Counted from the stretch's first letter, positions 45,098 to 54,562 are shown. The stretch: DNA of 64,000 bases from Aliishimia ponticola (GCF_004803475.1 NZ_SRKY01000003.1:1-64000), one strand, 5' to 3'. Made by a program: numbers and translations. Notes: generated by a model not told the origin, from the sequence alone.

Positions 45098-45565
45098 TCA
45101 GAACGCCTCGGGCCGCATTTCGCGCGCCATGTGATCCAGTACCGCGTTGACGAAGCGCGATTCCTTGCCATCCGGAAAGAAAGCCGCCGCGATATCCACG
45201 AATTGGGAAATCACGACCTTGGGCGGCGTATCTTCGCCGCGCAATTCCGCCCCGGCGGCCCGGAACAGGGCCCGCAGCGTGGGATCGATCCGCGCAATCG
45301 GCCATTTGGCGACCAGCGCCCGGTCCGTCGCCTGGTCGATCGCCGCCTGATAGTTGACCGCATCATCCATCAGCGTGCCGAACAGATCGACATCGCCTTC
45401 CATCATCTCGTCGCCTTCATAGACGGCACCAAAACGGTGATCGAGAAACTCGCTCTTCACCGCATCCACCGTCTGCCCAGAGGTTTCCATCTGGAACAGG
45501 GCTTGCACTGCGTAAAGCCGCGCCGCCGATTTCATCTTGCGTTTCTGATTACCGGAAAGGGTCAT
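45098..45565 (-). CDS. nusB: Transcription antitermination factor NusB
   Basis: A 155-residue all-alpha RNA-binding protein that with NusE binds boxA. The N-terminal SAARLYAVQALFQ and central LVAKWPIARIDPTLRALFRAAGAEL and the late FVNAVLDHMAREM are family segments. It overlaps ribH by four bases (ATGA) and is the last gene of the riboflavin block, the usual alphaproteobacterial arrangement. Confidence 0.95.
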   Translation of the reverse strand: MTLSGNQKRKMKSAARLYAVQALFQMETSGQTVDAVKSEFLDHRFGAVYEGDEMMEGDVDLFGTLMDDAVNYQAAIDQATDRALVAKWPIARIDPTLRALFRAAGAELRGEDTPPKVVISQFVDIAAAFFPDGKESRFVNAVLDHMAREMRPEAF

Positions 45566-46113
45566 GCTACCGTGTCGTCGCTTGTGTTGCCTGCCAGCAG
45601 AATATCCTCGACCGGGGCGTTGAACCCCACGCCCTTGCGCTGGCCGGCCCACTTACGCGCCAATGCGATCAGGTGCAAGGCCGCAGCCGCAGCGCCTCCA
45701 CCCTTGTTCTGATCTGACGGGTCCGCGCGGACTTCGGCCTGTTTGCGGTTCTCGACCGTCAGGATGCCGTTGCCGATGCACAGCCCCTGAAGACCCAGAA
45801 GCTGGATCGCGCGCGAGCTGTCATTGCACACCGTGTCATAGTGAGTCGTCTCACCCCGGATCACGCAGCCCAGCGCCACATAACCATCGAAATTGCTGCC
45901 GCGATCCGACAGGCCAATCGCAGTGGGAATTTCCAGCGCGCCGGGCACCTCGATCAGATCCCATGTGCCGCCTGCTGCCTCGATCTCGGCCTTGGCGCCA
46001 GCCACGAGGTTGTCGGCAATATCCTTGTAATACGGCGCAACGACGATCAGCAGCTTGACCGGCTTGTCGAAAACCGGGCGCGGCAGGATGTAATGAGTTT
46101 CGGTTCCGGCCAT
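45562..46113 (-). CDS. ribH: 6,7-dimethyl-8-ribityllumazine synthase
   Basis: A 183-residue lumazine synthase, which condenses the pyrimidine with dihydroxybutanone phosphate in the penultimate riboflavin step. VPGALEIPTAI and GCVIRGETTHYD hold the substrate and phosphate-binding residues, with the catalytic His in the latter. It starts one base after the ribB stop and overlaps nusB by four. It is slightly longer than E. coli RibH, with a C-terminal extension. Confidence 0.95.
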   Translation of the reverse strand: MAGTETHYILPRPVFDKPVKLLIVVAPYYKDIADNLVAGAKAEIEAAGGTWDLIEVPGALEIPTAIGLSDRGSNFDGYVALGCVIRGETTHYDTVCNDSSRAIQLLGLQGLCIGNGILTVENRKQAEVRADPSDQNKGGGAAAAALHLIALARKWAGQRKGVGFNAPVEDILLAGNTSDDTVA

Positions 46114-46114
46114 C

Positions 46115-47236
46115 TTAGCTCTCCTTCATGATCGGGCGCGTGCCCGCGATCTCCAGATCATAGGCATCCAGCCCCACATAGCGCGTCGCCGGGCTGTCGG
46201 TCAGCAGGATCAGTTTGTGAACGCCCAGCTTTGACAACATTTGCGCGCCAAGGCCGATTTCCTTGACCGTGCGTGGGCCGTCATCTTCTTCGGCAAAAAG
46301 CTTCTTGCGCGGCTGGCGGAACAGGCAGACGACGCCGCGCCCCTCCTCGGCAACGATCTGCATCGCGCGGGAGAGCTCCGCCGCCGGCTTCGGTCCAATA
46401 CCCAGCACATCGGATTGCTCGTTCAGCGCATGGGTCCGCACCAGGACAGGCTCATCAGTGGTGATATCGCCCTTGATCAACGCCACATGTTCGATCCCAT
46501 AGGTGAAGTCGGTGAAAATCCGCATTTCCCAGTCGCCACCATGTTCGGACGTGACCCTGCGCTGATCGGTTTCCCGCACAAGGTTGTCGTGGCGGCGGCG
46601 ATAGGCGATCAGATCGGATATGGTCCCGATCTTCAGCCCATGCGCCTGCGCGATCTCGACCAGTTCGGGCAAACGCGCCATGGTGCCATCGGCATTCATG
46701 ATCTCGCAGATCACGCTGGACGGGTAATGCCCAGCCAGACGCGCTACATCGCAGCCCGCCTCGGTGTGGCCTGCACGCACCAGAACACCACCCTGACGCG
46801 CGCGCAGCGGGAAGACATGGCCCGGCGTCGCCAGATCGGCCGCCCCGGCTTGCGGGTTGATCGCCGTCGCAACCGTCAACGCGCGGTCGGCAGCGGAAAT
46901 CCCCGTCGTCACCCCTTCGCGCGCCTCGATAGACACCGTAAAGGCGGTCTCATGGCGCGACGAATTGTGCTGCGCCATCATCGGCAGCCCCAGTTCTTCG
47001 ATCCGCTCTGGCGGCAGCGTCACGCAGATCAGCCCGCGCCCATGGGTGGCCATGAAGTTGATCGCCTTGGCATCCGCGAAATTCGACGGGATCACCAGAT
47101 CGCCCTCGTTCTCCCGATCCTCGTGATCGACCAGAATGAACATCCGTCCAAGACGCGCATCCTCGATGATGTCTTCGATGGGCGAAATCGCTTCCTTGAG
47201 CGAGCTTTCAACCGGTCCCGGGGTCTCGTATCCCAT
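46115..47236 (-). CDS. ribB: 3,4-dihydroxy-2-butanone-4-phosphate synthase with degenerate GTP cyclohydrolase II domain
   Basis: A 373-residue RibBA-like protein. The N-terminal DHBP synthase half is intact: [11 protein letters not shown], the [13 protein letters not shown] region and [11 protein letters not shown]. The C-terminal half aligns with GTP cyclohydrolase II but lacks the zinc-binding CxGD/CDCG cysteines; in their place it reads [14 protein letters not shown]. This matches the RibBX class, in which the second domain is inactive. A separate active RibA would be needed and is not in the window. The start at 47236 is the most usual; Mets at 47248 and 47296 are alternatives. Confidence 0.93.
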   Translation of the reverse strand: MGYETPGPVESSLKEAISPIEDIIEDARLGRMFILVDHEDRENEGDLVIPSNFADAKAINFMATHGRGLICVTLPPERIEELGLPMMAQHNSSRHETAFTVSIEAREGVTTGISAADRALTVATAINPQAGAADLATPGHVFPLRARQGGVLVRAGHTEAGCDVARLAGHYPSSVICEIMNADGTMARLPELVEIAQAHGLKIGTISDLIAYRRRHDNLVRETDQRRVTSEHGGDWEMRIFTDFTYGIEHVALIKGDITTDEPVLVRTHALNEQSDVLGIGPKPAAELSRAMQIVAEEGRGVVCLFRQPRKKLFAEEDDGPRTVKEIGLGAQMLSKLGVHKLILLTDSPATRYVGLDAYDLEIAGTRPIMKES

Positions 47237-47679
47237 AGGCGTCCTCATCAGCAGCTTCAGGGCCGACACATAGGCACAAGCCACGGCAAGCGCCACCCCT
47301 TCGCACTTGTTTCGTTACGATACGCTTCCTACGATCGAAGCGTTCGAACACTCAGCCTGCGACGTCCATGCCAAGGGCACGCCGCGCCGCCCGGCACCCC
47401 TTTCACCAGCGGCATCAAAGACTGCGCGCAAATCGGCCCGACGCCGCGATCCGGCCAAAACTCCAAGACCAAGACTGGATCTCAGGCAAATCCACCGACC
47501 TGCGCGGCAATTCCGATCCCTTCCCGGGCGGCGGCACGACCGGCGATATCAGGTCGGCATGCGCCCTGCCATTCGCCTGTTCGGAAATACTTTGGGGAGT
47601 TTGAGGGGCAACGCCCCTCATCCACGGCTTTGCCGCAGGCAAAGCAATCATCGCGCCGGGCGCGGCAGCGCCCGTCCGG
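47237..47679. other. Long riboflavin-block intergenic stretch with three hairpins
   Basis: 443 bases between the ribE stop and the ribB start on the minus strand, with no supported gene. It holds three close hairpins: GAGGGGC/GCCCCTC (47603-47619), GCTTTGCC/GGCAAAGC (47627-47645) and GGGCGC/GCGCCC (47658-47673). No FMN riboswitch consensus was seen on either strand. The rest is GC-rich with open frames on the plus strand that I consider shadows. Confidence 0.6.
47603..47619. repeat. Candidate dispersed Rhodobacterales-type palindromic element
   Basis: GAGGGGC-AAC-GCCCCTC, a 7-bp perfect hairpin next to ACTTTGGGGAGTT. From memory, similar G/C hairpins next to a GGGG-x-ATTT-type flank are common in Rhodobacterales genomes. 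Only one copy is visible here. Confidence 0.4.
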
Positions 47680-48270
47680 TCAGGCGTTGGCCTCGGCCAG
47701 CCGCGCGACATAGCGCGCCAAGGTGTCGATCTCAAGGTTCACCGCATCGCCTTCGGCCACATCGCCCCACGTGGTGACCTCCTTCGTGTGCGGAATGAAA
47801 TTGATCCCGAACAGATCCCCCTCCACTTCGTTCACGGTGAGCGAGGTGCCATTGAGCGCAACCGATCCTTTGGGCGCAATGAACTTGGCAAGGTCCGCCG
47901 GGGCACGCAACTGCACGCGAGTGCTGTCACCTTCGTCGCGCACCAGAACGACCTGCGCCACGCCATCCACATGCCCTGACACGATATGGCCGCCCAATTC
48001 GTCCCCGACCCGCAGCGCCCGTTCAAGGTTCACGCGCTTGCCTTCGGTCCATGCCCCAAGATTGGTCTTGGCCAGCGTCTCCGCGCTCACATCGACCTCG
48101 TACCAATCCGGGCCGATGGACACCACGGTCAGACAGACCCCATCCGAAGCGATGGATGCGCCCAGCTCCACGCGCGCCATATCATAGGTGCACTGGATGC
48201 GCGCGCGCAGATCTCCGCGCCGTTCAAGCGCCGAAACAGTGCCGATATCGGTAATGATCCCCGTGAACAT
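47680..48270 (-). CDS. ribE: Riboflavin synthase (alpha subunit)
   Basis: A 196-residue two-domain lumazine-binding enzyme that dismutates two dimethylribityllumazines to riboflavin. The duplicated motif is visible: MFTGIITDIGTV with GVCLTVV in the N-terminal half and GGHIVSGHVDG with SLTVNEVEGD in the second. The start at 48270 is the family's MFTGIIT N-terminus. It is divergent from kpsS. It is the first gene of a minus-strand run with ribB, ribH and nusB, though a long gap precedes ribB. Confidence 0.96.
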   Translation of the reverse strand: MFTGIITDIGTVSALERRGDLRARIQCTYDMARVELGASIASDGVCLTVVSIGPDWYEVDVSAETLAKTNLGAWTEGKRVNLERALRVGDELGGHIVSGHVDGVAQVVLVRDEGDSTRVQLRAPADLAKFIAPKGSVALNGTSLTVNEVEGDLFGINFIPHTKEVTTWGDVAEGDAVNLEIDTLARYVARLAEANA

Positions 48271-48400
48271 GGTTTTTCCCCTTGCTTGGCGCAGGACACC
48301 TAGACACCTTCGCGGCCAAGAACAAGGCGGCACAGCGACACAAATTCGCCGCCATGAGCAGTTAACCGGATGGGAATATTTGAACATCTACAAGGATTCC

Positions 48401-49693
48401 ATGACCCAAACGCCCCCCTCATCGCGCGTCTTCCTGCTGTTGCAGGGGCCGCATGGGCCGTTTTTCTATCGGCTGGGGCAGATGCTGCGCCGCGCCGGGG
48501 CGAAGGTGTGGCGCGTGGGGTTCAACGCGGGCGACCGGGCGTTCTGGCCGCAGCGCGCCTCGTATATCCCGTATCGCGGCCCCGCCAGCGACTGGGCCAG
48601 CACATTCGACCGCATTCTTGCCGAAAAGGGCGTCACCGACATTGTTCTTTATGGGGATACCCGCCCGGTCCACGCCGCGGCCGTGGCCCGCGCCAAGGCG
48701 CTGGGGCTACGTATCCACGTGTTCGAAGAAGGCTATATGCGCCCCTATTGGGTCACGTATGAACGGGGCGGCAGCAATGGCAATTCGCGGCTGATGCAGA
48801 TGGATGTGGACCAGATGCGCGCAGAGTTGGAGGGGATCGCCGCCGAAGGGCCGCCGCCGCCCGATCATTGGGGCGATACGCGGCACCATGTGTTCTATGG
48901 CGCGCTCTATCATTGGTTTGTCATGTTCGCGAATGGCGGCTACCGCAATTTTACGCCACATCGCGCCCTGCCCGTCACGCGCGAGTTTCTCTTGCACTTG
49001 CGCCGCCTTGTACTGATGCCCTTGCTTGCACTGGAGCGCATGGCAGCCACCTCTCGCATCAAGCATGGCGGCTTCCCCTATCACCTTGCCCTGCTGCAAC
49101 TGGAACATGACAGCTCCTTTCAGCAGCATTCGCCCTTCTCGACCATGACCGAGTTTCTGGAACTCACCATCGCCGGGTTTGCGCGCGGGGCGCCCCGGCA
49201 CCATCATCTCGTCTTCAAGGCGCATCCTCTGGAAGATGGGCGCGTGCCGCTGAAAAGGGATATTCGCCGTCTTGCCCGCGCGCATGGCATCGCCAAACGG
49301 GTGCATTTCGTGCGCGGCGGCAAGTTGGCGCGCCTGCTTTCGGACAGCCGCAGCGCGGTCACAATCAATTCCACCGCCGCGCAGCAGGTGCTCTGGCGGG
49401 GTATCCCGCTGCGCGCTTTTGGCAATGCGGTCTATGGCAAACCGGAATTCGTCTCGACCCAGCCGCTTGAGGAATTCTTTGCCGATGCGCAGCGCCCGGA
49501 TGCCCGTGCCTACCGCGCCTACCGGCGGTATCTTCTGGAAACCAGTCAGGTGCCGGGCGGCTTCTATTCGATCCGCGGACGCCGCCAATTGCTGCGCCAC
49601 GTCACCGATATGATGCTGTCGGACGTCGATCCATACGATGCGCTCAAGTATGGAACCGCTGCGCCAAGGCAACAGTTGCGGCTCGTTCGCTGA
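48401..49693 (+). CDS. kpsS: Capsular polysaccharide biosynthesis protein (KpsS-like)
   Basis: A 430-residue protein of the capsule_synth family, similar to KpsS, a beta-Kdo transferase that helps build the lipid-linked linker of group 2 capsules. Typical segments are LLLQGPHGPFFYRLG at the start, HVFEEGYMRPYWVTYE, and VFKAHPLEDGR and VTINSTAAQQVLWRG in the C-terminal half. An AAGGA ribosome-binding site lies before the ATG. It is the first of three plus-strand capsule genes set between ribE and ribD. Confidence 0.92.
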   Translation: MTQTPPSSRVFLLLQGPHGPFFYRLGQMLRRAGAKVWRVGFNAGDRAFWPQRASYIPYRGPASDWASTFDRILAEKGVTDIVLYGDTRPVHAAAVARAKALGLRIHVFEEGYMRPYWVTYERGGSNGNSRLMQMDVDQMRAELEGIAAEGPPPPDHWGDTRHHVFYGALYHWFVMFANGGYRNFTPHRALPVTREFLLHLRRLVLMPLLALERMAATSRIKHGGFPYHLALLQLEHDSSFQQHSPFSTMTEFLELTIAGFARGAPRHHHLVFKAHPLEDGRVPLKRDIRRLARAHGIAKRVHFVRGGKLARLLSDSRSAVTINSTAAQQVLWRGIPLRAFGNAVYGKPEFVSTQPLEEFFADAQRPDARAYRAYRRYLLETSQVPGGFYSIRGRRQLLRHVTDMMLSDVDPYDALKYGTAAPRQQLRLVR

Positions 49694-49808
49694 GGCCCAC
49701 AACCCCTAGCGCTTCCATTTTTATCAGGATTCCTGTAGCTTGCTGACAAATCAGACCGGAAAACCGGCTGTTCGAGGCAGATAAAAACAAGGTCGAGGAG
49801 ACCGAGCA

Positions 49809-50942
49809 GTGAGTTCTTTCATCACCCGTTGGGCCCGTCCGGTGGCCCTCATGGCCGCATTGGGCGTGCTGTCTTCATGTGGTTTGCCGCAGGTCGGCCC
49901 CAACAAGCGGCAGATTTTCGCCGGCTCCGTCCAGCGCGAAGGCGACGCTTTCATCGTCACCGTGAATGACCGCGTGACGCGGTCTACGGCCGTTGTTCCG
50001 GCGCTTGGCTTCTCCGAAGCGTTTCTGAATGCCGGTCAGGTCGGTTCCGACACGATCAGCGCGGGCGACACGCTTGGCATCTCTGTCTGGGAAAACGTGG
50101 ACGAGCCTTTGCTTGGCGCTGCGGGCGCCCCCTTTGCGTCGTTGGAGGAAATCCAGGTCGACGGCAACGGGTTCATCTTCATCCCCTATGCTGGCCGGAT
50201 CAAGGCGGCGGGCAACAGCCCCGAAGCCATCCGCCGCATTATCACGGCCAAGCTGGCCGAACAGACACCGGACCCGCAGGTTCAGGTGCGCCGCCTTGCC
50301 GGTGACGGATCGACCGTCACACTGCTGGGCGCAGTTGGCGGCCAGGGCGTCTATGCCATTGAACGTCCGACCCGCACCCTCGCGGCCATGCTGGCACGTG
50401 CAGGCGGCGTCGTGATCGAGCCGGAGATCGCGCAGGTCACTGTGACACGCGGCGGTCATCAGGGCACCATCTGGTTCCAAGACCTGTATCAGAACCCCAG
50501 CTTCGATATTGCGTTGCGCAACGGCGACCGCATTCTGGTCGAAGAGGATCAACGCTCCTTCACCGCGCTTGGGGCGACCGGCGGTCAGGCGCAAGTCCGC
50601 TTCGAAAGCCACAACCTGTCGGCGCTGGAAGCCATCGCGCAAGTGGGCGGCCTGAATTCCAGCACGGCGGACCCCACCGGCGTCTTCGTTCTGCGTAACG
50701 AAACCGCCGTCATCGCGAACGCCGTTCTTAACCGCAACGACCTCGTGGGCGCGCAGCGCATGGTCTATGTGCTGGACCTGACACAGCCCAACGGCATGTT
50801 CATGGCCCGCGATTTCGTCATCCGCGACGACGACACGATTTACGTGACCGAAGCGCCGTTCACCCAATGGAACAAGGCGATTTCCGCTCTGACCGGGTCG
50901 GCGACCTCGATCAACGCGCTCAACACGCTGGCCGGAAACTAA
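49809..50942 (+). CDS. Outer-membrane polysaccharide export lipoprotein (Wza/KpsD-like)
   Basis: A 377-residue lipoprotein with a GTG start and GAGGAG ribosome-binding site. The lipobox LSSC lies at about residues 20-23. The poly-export domain (VWENVDEPL, VDGNGFIFIPYAGRIKAAG) is followed by two SLBB-type domains, the second around GATGGQAQVRFESHNLSALEAIAQVGGL. It forms the outer-membrane exit for capsule. A matching inner-membrane ABC transporter (KpsM/KpsT/KpsE) is not in this window. A strong terminator hairpin lies 34 bases past its stop. Confidence 0.92.
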   Translation: MSSFITRWARPVALMAALGVLSSCGLPQVGPNKRQIFAGSVQREGDAFIVTVNDRVTRSTAVVPALGFSEAFLNAGQVGSDTISAGDTLGISVWENVDEPLLGAAGAPFASLEEIQVDGNGFIFIPYAGRIKAAGNSPEAIRRIITAKLAEQTPDPQVQVRRLAGDGSTVTLLGAVGGQGVYAIERPTRTLAAMLARAGGVVIEPEIAQVTVTRGGHQGTIWFQDLYQNPSFDIALRNGDRILVEEDQRSFTALGATGGQAQVRFESHNLSALEAIAQVGGLNSSTADPTGVFVLRNETAVIANAVLNRNDLVGAQRMVYVLDLTQPNGMFMARDFVIRDDDTIYVTEAPFTQWNKAISALTGSATSINALNTLAGN

Positions 50943-50948
50943 CCAGCT

Positions 50949-52970
50949 TTGTCAGCCGGGCCACATAGCCCTGATGCCGCCGGGTCCAATCCCCGGCGGC
51001 TTTTCGTTTTCAACGGCGGCTTCTTGTGGCAGCCGCGTTTGCGCCACATCCTTGGGGCGGCAGGTTATCACGTGACGACCGGGCGTCCGACCGAGGATGA
51101 TCTGGTCGGCGTCTGGGGCAAATCCCCCTATGCTCATCGCGGTGAGGCCATCGCTGCCAAGACGGGGGCCAAGCTGGTGCGCATCGAAGACGCCTGGCTG
51201 CGGTCACTTTTTCCTGGCCGTGTGCGCGCCGACGCCCCGATCGGATTGCTGATCGATGAAAGCGGCGTGCATTTCGACCCCAGCCAGCCTTCCGACCTTG
51301 AGACATTGCTGGCAAGCCATCCTTTTGACGATACGGCCCTACTGGACCGCGCGCGCGGTGCCGTGCGCCGGATGATCGAAGCCAATCTGACGAAGTATAC
51401 CGCCTGCGATCCGGACGCCCCCTGCCCGCCCCCCGGCTATGTTCTGGTGATCGACCAAACGCGGGACGATGCCTCGGTCCTTGCCAGCGGCGCGGACCGC
51501 AACCGCTTTCTTGAGATGCTGTACTGGGCGCAGGAGAACCACCCCGGCGCGCGTGTGCTGATCAAGACGCATCCCGAGACCACGCAAGGCGCGCGCACAG
51601 GCTATTTCAGCGCCGAAGATACCAATGCGCGCGTCTCTCTTTGCACGGATGCGATCAGCCCGTGGCGGCTGTTTGACGGCGCCATCGCGGTTTATACCGT
51701 GTCGTCGCAAATGGGGTTCGAAGCGATCTATGCCGGGCACCGCCCCCATGTTTACGGCCAGCCCTTCTATGCCGGATGGGGCCTGACGGAAGACGCCTTT
51801 CCGCCCGCGCGCCGCCACCGCCGACTGACCCGCGCGCAGCTTTTTGCCGGGGCCATGCTGCTTTATCCCAAGTGGTACGATCCCTATCGCAACCGCCTGT
51901 GCCAATACGAAGACACAGCCGAGGCCTTGGCCGCGCAGACCCGTGCCTGGCAAGAGGATCGGCACGGCTGGGTCGCCTCCGGGATGCGGCTTTGGAAACG
52001 CCCGTCGATGAAGCGCGCCTTTGGCCGCCATGCCCCCGTCGTCTTTCAGGACGATCCAGCCAAGGCACGCGCGACAGGGCTGCCGTGGATGGTCTGGGCG
52101 GGCAAGGCTGATGTCGGGCATGGCGACGCGGTGCGGGTCGAGGATGGTTTTCTGCGCTCCAACGGGCTGGGTGCGGAACTGGTGCCGCCCCTCTCGCTGG
52201 TGACGGATGATCTGGGGATTTATTACGATCCGCGCAAACCCTCGCGGCTGGAAACCTTGATTACAGAACGGGCGGTGCTGCATCCCGATCAGGCAATCCG
52301 GGCGCGCGCATTGATCCGGGCACTGACCGCGCGTGGGCTGTCGAAATACAATCTCGGCGCAGCGCCCCCGCCCCTGCCGGACGGGCACCGCATTCTTGTT
52401 CCCGGACAGGTCGAGGACGACGCCTCCATCCTGTGCGGCGCGGGGGATATCGCCACGAACCAAGCCCTGCTGAAGGCCGCGCGGCGCGCCAATCTGAACG
52501 CCGTCATCCTGTATAAGCCGCATCCCGATGTGGAAGCCGGGCTGCGCCCCGGTGCGATCGATGCCACGGGTCTGGCCGATCTGGTGGTGACCGGGGCCGA
52601 TCCGTCCGCGCTGCTTGAGCATGTGCACGAGGTCTGGACCATGACCTCTCTCATCGGGTTCGAGGCGCTGCTGCGCGGGGTCCGCGTCACGACGCTGGGC
52701 GCGCCGTTCTATGCCGGATGGGGTCTGACGACGGACCTTGGCGATGTGCCGCAGCGCCGCCGCCATGATGTCAGCCTTGAGGGGCTGGTTCACGCGGCGC
52801 TGATCGACTACCCCCGCTATTTCGATCCCGTAACAGGCCGCGCCTGCCCGGTCGAAGTCATCGTGGACCGTCTGGCAGAGGGCAGCGCCGCCCCAACCGG
52901 GCGGGCGATCCGCATATTGTCGAAACTACAGGGGGTGTTCGCGTCTCAAGCGCATCTGTGGCGCAGGTGA
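50949..52970 (+). CDS. kpsC: Capsular polysaccharide biosynthesis protein (KpsC-like)
   Basis: A 673-residue protein with two repeated capsule_synth domains, like KpsC, a dual-domain Kdo transferase. Each half shows the signature of a short hydrophobic start, a VWGK/WAGK motif, ...EDxxLRS, an IDESGVHFDPSQPS or LGIYYDPRKPS site, and an IKTHPE or KPHPDVE site. The probable start is a TTG at 50949; no ATG or GTG is in frame nearby. The intrinsic-terminator-like hairpin at 50976-51000 falls within codons 10-18. It is convergent with ribD. Confidence 0.9.
   Translation: MSAGPHSPDAAGSNPRRLFVFNGGFLWQPRLRHILGAAGYHVTTGRPTEDDLVGVWGKSPYAHRGEAIAAKTGAKLVRIEDAWLRSLFPGRVRADAPIGLLIDESGVHFDPSQPSDLETLLASHPFDDTALLDRARGAVRRMIEANLTKYTACDPDAPCPPPGYVLVIDQTRDDASVLASGADRNRFLEMLYWAQENHPGARVLIKTHPETTQGARTGYFSAEDTNARVSLCTDAISPWRLFDGAIAVYTVSSQMGFEAIYAGHRPHVYGQPFYAGWGLTEDAFPPARRHRRLTRAQLFAGAMLLYPKWYDPYRNRLCQYEDTAEALAAQTRAWQEDRHGWVASGMRLWKRPSMKRAFGRHAPVVFQDDPAKARATGLPWMVWAGKADVGHGDAVRVEDGFLRSNGLGAELVPPLSLVTDDLGIYYDPRKPSRLETLITERAVLHPDQAIRARALIRALTARGLSKYNLGAAPPPLPDGHRILVPGQVEDDASILCGAGDIATNQALLKAARRANLNAVILYKPHPDVEAGLRPGAIDATGLADLVVTGADPSALLEHVHEVWTMTSLIGFEALLRGVRVTTLGAPFYAGWGLTTDLGDVPQRRRHDVSLEGLVHAALIDYPRYFDPVTGRACPVEVIVDRLAEGSAAPTGRAIRILSKLQGVFASQAHLWRR
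50976..51011 (+). terminator. Intrinsic terminator/attenuator at the start of kpsC
   Basis: GCCGCCGGG (50976-50984) pairs with CCCGGCGGC (50992-51000), 9 bp perfect with a 7-base loop, followed by TTTTCGTTTT. It lies 34 bases after the export-gene stop and within the predicted first codons of kpsC. It would be expected to terminate much of the upstream transcript. Confidence 0.9.
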
Positions 52971-53003
52971 AAGCACGCTTACGCGCGCCCGGATGGTGAC
53001 CTG

Positions 53004-54098
53004 CTAGGCGCGGGTCCAGACATGCATGATATCGGGTCCAACCGGCGTCACATCCCGCAAGGTAAAGCGCGGCGCGTCCTGAAGATGTGACAGCCCCATC
53101 GCGCCGATTGCGGGCAGGCCTTCGGCCCCGATCCCGATCCCGGCGGTGAAGCCCACCAATTGATCGACCAAGCCGCCATCCAGCAATGAGGCGGCAAGCA
53201 TCCCGCCCCCCTCGCAAAAGATGCGGGTCAGCCCCTCTGCTGCCAAGGCTTCGAGAACCGCGCGCATATCCAGATGGCCACCATGTGCGTCACAGGAAAA
53301 GAGCCGCGCGCCCAAGCCCTCCCACGTGCTGCGCAGATTCGCATCGGCGTCATGGCCGTGGCAGATCCAAACGGGAATGTCCCGTGCGCTGCGCGCCAGA
53401 TTGCTCATCAATGGCAGATCAAGACGGCGCGACACGGCTATGCGCACGGGCTGCCGATCTATGCCCAGATCGCGCACGGTGAGGGACGGATCGTCATGGC
53501 GCACCGTACCAGCGCCCACCATCACCGCATCATGCGCGGCGCGCAGCGCATGTACCCTGCGCCGTGCTTGCGGGCCGGTAATCCACTGGCTTTGGCCGCT
53601 GCCCGTGGCAATGCGCCCATCGAAGGAGCTTGCCAGTTTCAGCGTCACCATCGGCCGCCCGAGTGTCACGCGGTGCAGGAACCCCACCTGATCGGCCAGC
53701 GCCTGCAATGCCAGCACATCGCGCGTGACTGCGATCCCCGCCTCTTCAAGCCGGGCCAGCCCCGCGCCACTGACGCGCGGATCAGGATCGGTGATCGCCA
53801 CCACGACGCGGGCGATCCCGGCGTCAATCAGCGCTTGCGAGCATGGGCCGGTTTGGCCGACGTGATTGCACGGCTCCAATGACACGTAAGCCGTCGCGCC
53901 CTTGGCCGCGTCCCCGGCCTGCGCCAAAGCTACGACTTCCGCATGGGGCCGCCCGCCATCCTGCGTCCACCCTCGCCCGACGATACGCGCCCCTTGAACG
54001 ATCACGCAGCCGACGGCCGGATTGGGCCAAACACGACCCAACCCACGACGCCCCAGCGCCAAGGCTAGGGACATGTATCGTTCGTCGGTGGCGCTCAC
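53004..54098 (-). CDS. ribD: Bifunctional diaminohydroxyphosphoribosylaminopyrimidine deaminase/reductase
   Basis: A 364-residue two-domain riboflavin enzyme. The N-terminal deaminase has PHAEVVAL and the zinc motif [11 protein letters not shown]; the C-terminal reductase (about 150-360) has [14 protein letters not shown] and the late IFCEGGG site. The start is a GTG whose bases overlap the nrdR stop (GTGA), so the two are coupled. The remaining riboflavin genes lie beyond the capsule cluster. Confidence 0.95.
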   Translation of the reverse strand: MSATDERYMSLALALGRRGLGRVWPNPAVGCVIVQGARIVGRGWTQDGGRPHAEVVALAQAGDAAKGATAYVSLEPCNHVGQTGPCSQALIDAGIARVVVAITDPDPRVSGAGLARLEEAGIAVTRDVLALQALADQVGFLHRVTLGRPMVTLKLASSFDGRIATGSGQSQWITGPQARRRVHALRAAHDAVMVGAGTVRHDDPSLTVRDLGIDRQPVRIAVSRRLDLPLMSNLARSARDIPVWICHGHDADANLRSTWEGLGARLFSCDAHGGHLDMRAVLEALAAEGLTRIFCEGGGMLAASLLDGGLVDQLVGFTAGIGIGAEGLPAIGAMGLSHLQDAPRFTLRDVTPVGPDIMHVWTRA

Positions 54099-54562
54099 TC
54101 TTCCGGCTGCACTGGCGGGCGCAATTCGCTGACAAATTTGTCGAAATCGTCCGCGGCCTGGAAATTCTTGTAGACGCTGGCAAAACGCACATAGGCGACC
54201 GTATCGATACGGGCCAAAGCCTCCATCACGATTTCGCCGATGGTTTTGGACTGAATGTCCGTCTCGCCCATGCTTTCGAGGCGGCGCACGATGCCAGAGA
54301 TCATCTGATCAATGCGCTCCGGCTCCACCGGGCGTTTCTGCATGGAGATCCGGATCGACCGTTCCAGCTTGTCACGATCGAAATCTTCGCGCTTGCCAGA
54401 GGATTTGATGACCACCAGATCGCGCAGCTGCACGCGTTCATAGGTTGTAAACCGCCCGCCACATGCGGGACAAAAGCGCCGACGCCGAATGGAAACGTGG
54501 TCCTCCGCCGGGCGTGAATCTTTGACCTGAGTATCGATATTTCCGCAAAACGGACAGCGCAT
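54095..54562 (-). CDS. nrdR: Ribonucleotide reductase transcriptional repressor
   Basis: A 155-residue repressor with an N-terminal zinc ribbon (MRCPFCG...[12 protein letters not shown]) and an ATP-cone domain from about 50 ([20 protein letters not shown]). It senses ATP/dATP and represses nrd genes. The start at 54562 is the standard MRCPFC. It is coupled to ribD by a 4-base overlap, the common alphaproteobacterial order nrdR-ribD. Confidence 0.96.
   Translation of the reverse strand: MRCPFCGNIDTQVKDSRPAEDHVSIRRRRFCPACGGRFTTYERVQLRDLVVIKSSGKREDFDRDKLERSIRISMQKRPVEPERIDQMISGIVRRLESMGETDIQSKTIGEIVMEALARIDTVAYVRFASVYKNFQAADDFDKFVSELRPPVQPEE

Noticed and set aside
47237-47680. Possible FMN riboswitch before ribB
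   Set aside because: I looked for the conserved RFN loops on both strands and did not find them. Only simple hairpins are present.
47307-47777. Plus-strand open frames in the ribE-ribB gap
   Set aside because: Arg/Pro-rich translations with no recognised motif or ribosome-binding site, overlapping ribE antisense.
51339-52793. Long open frame antisense to kpsC
   Set aside because: kpsC shows clear repeated capsule_synth motifs on the plus strand, whereas this frame has none.
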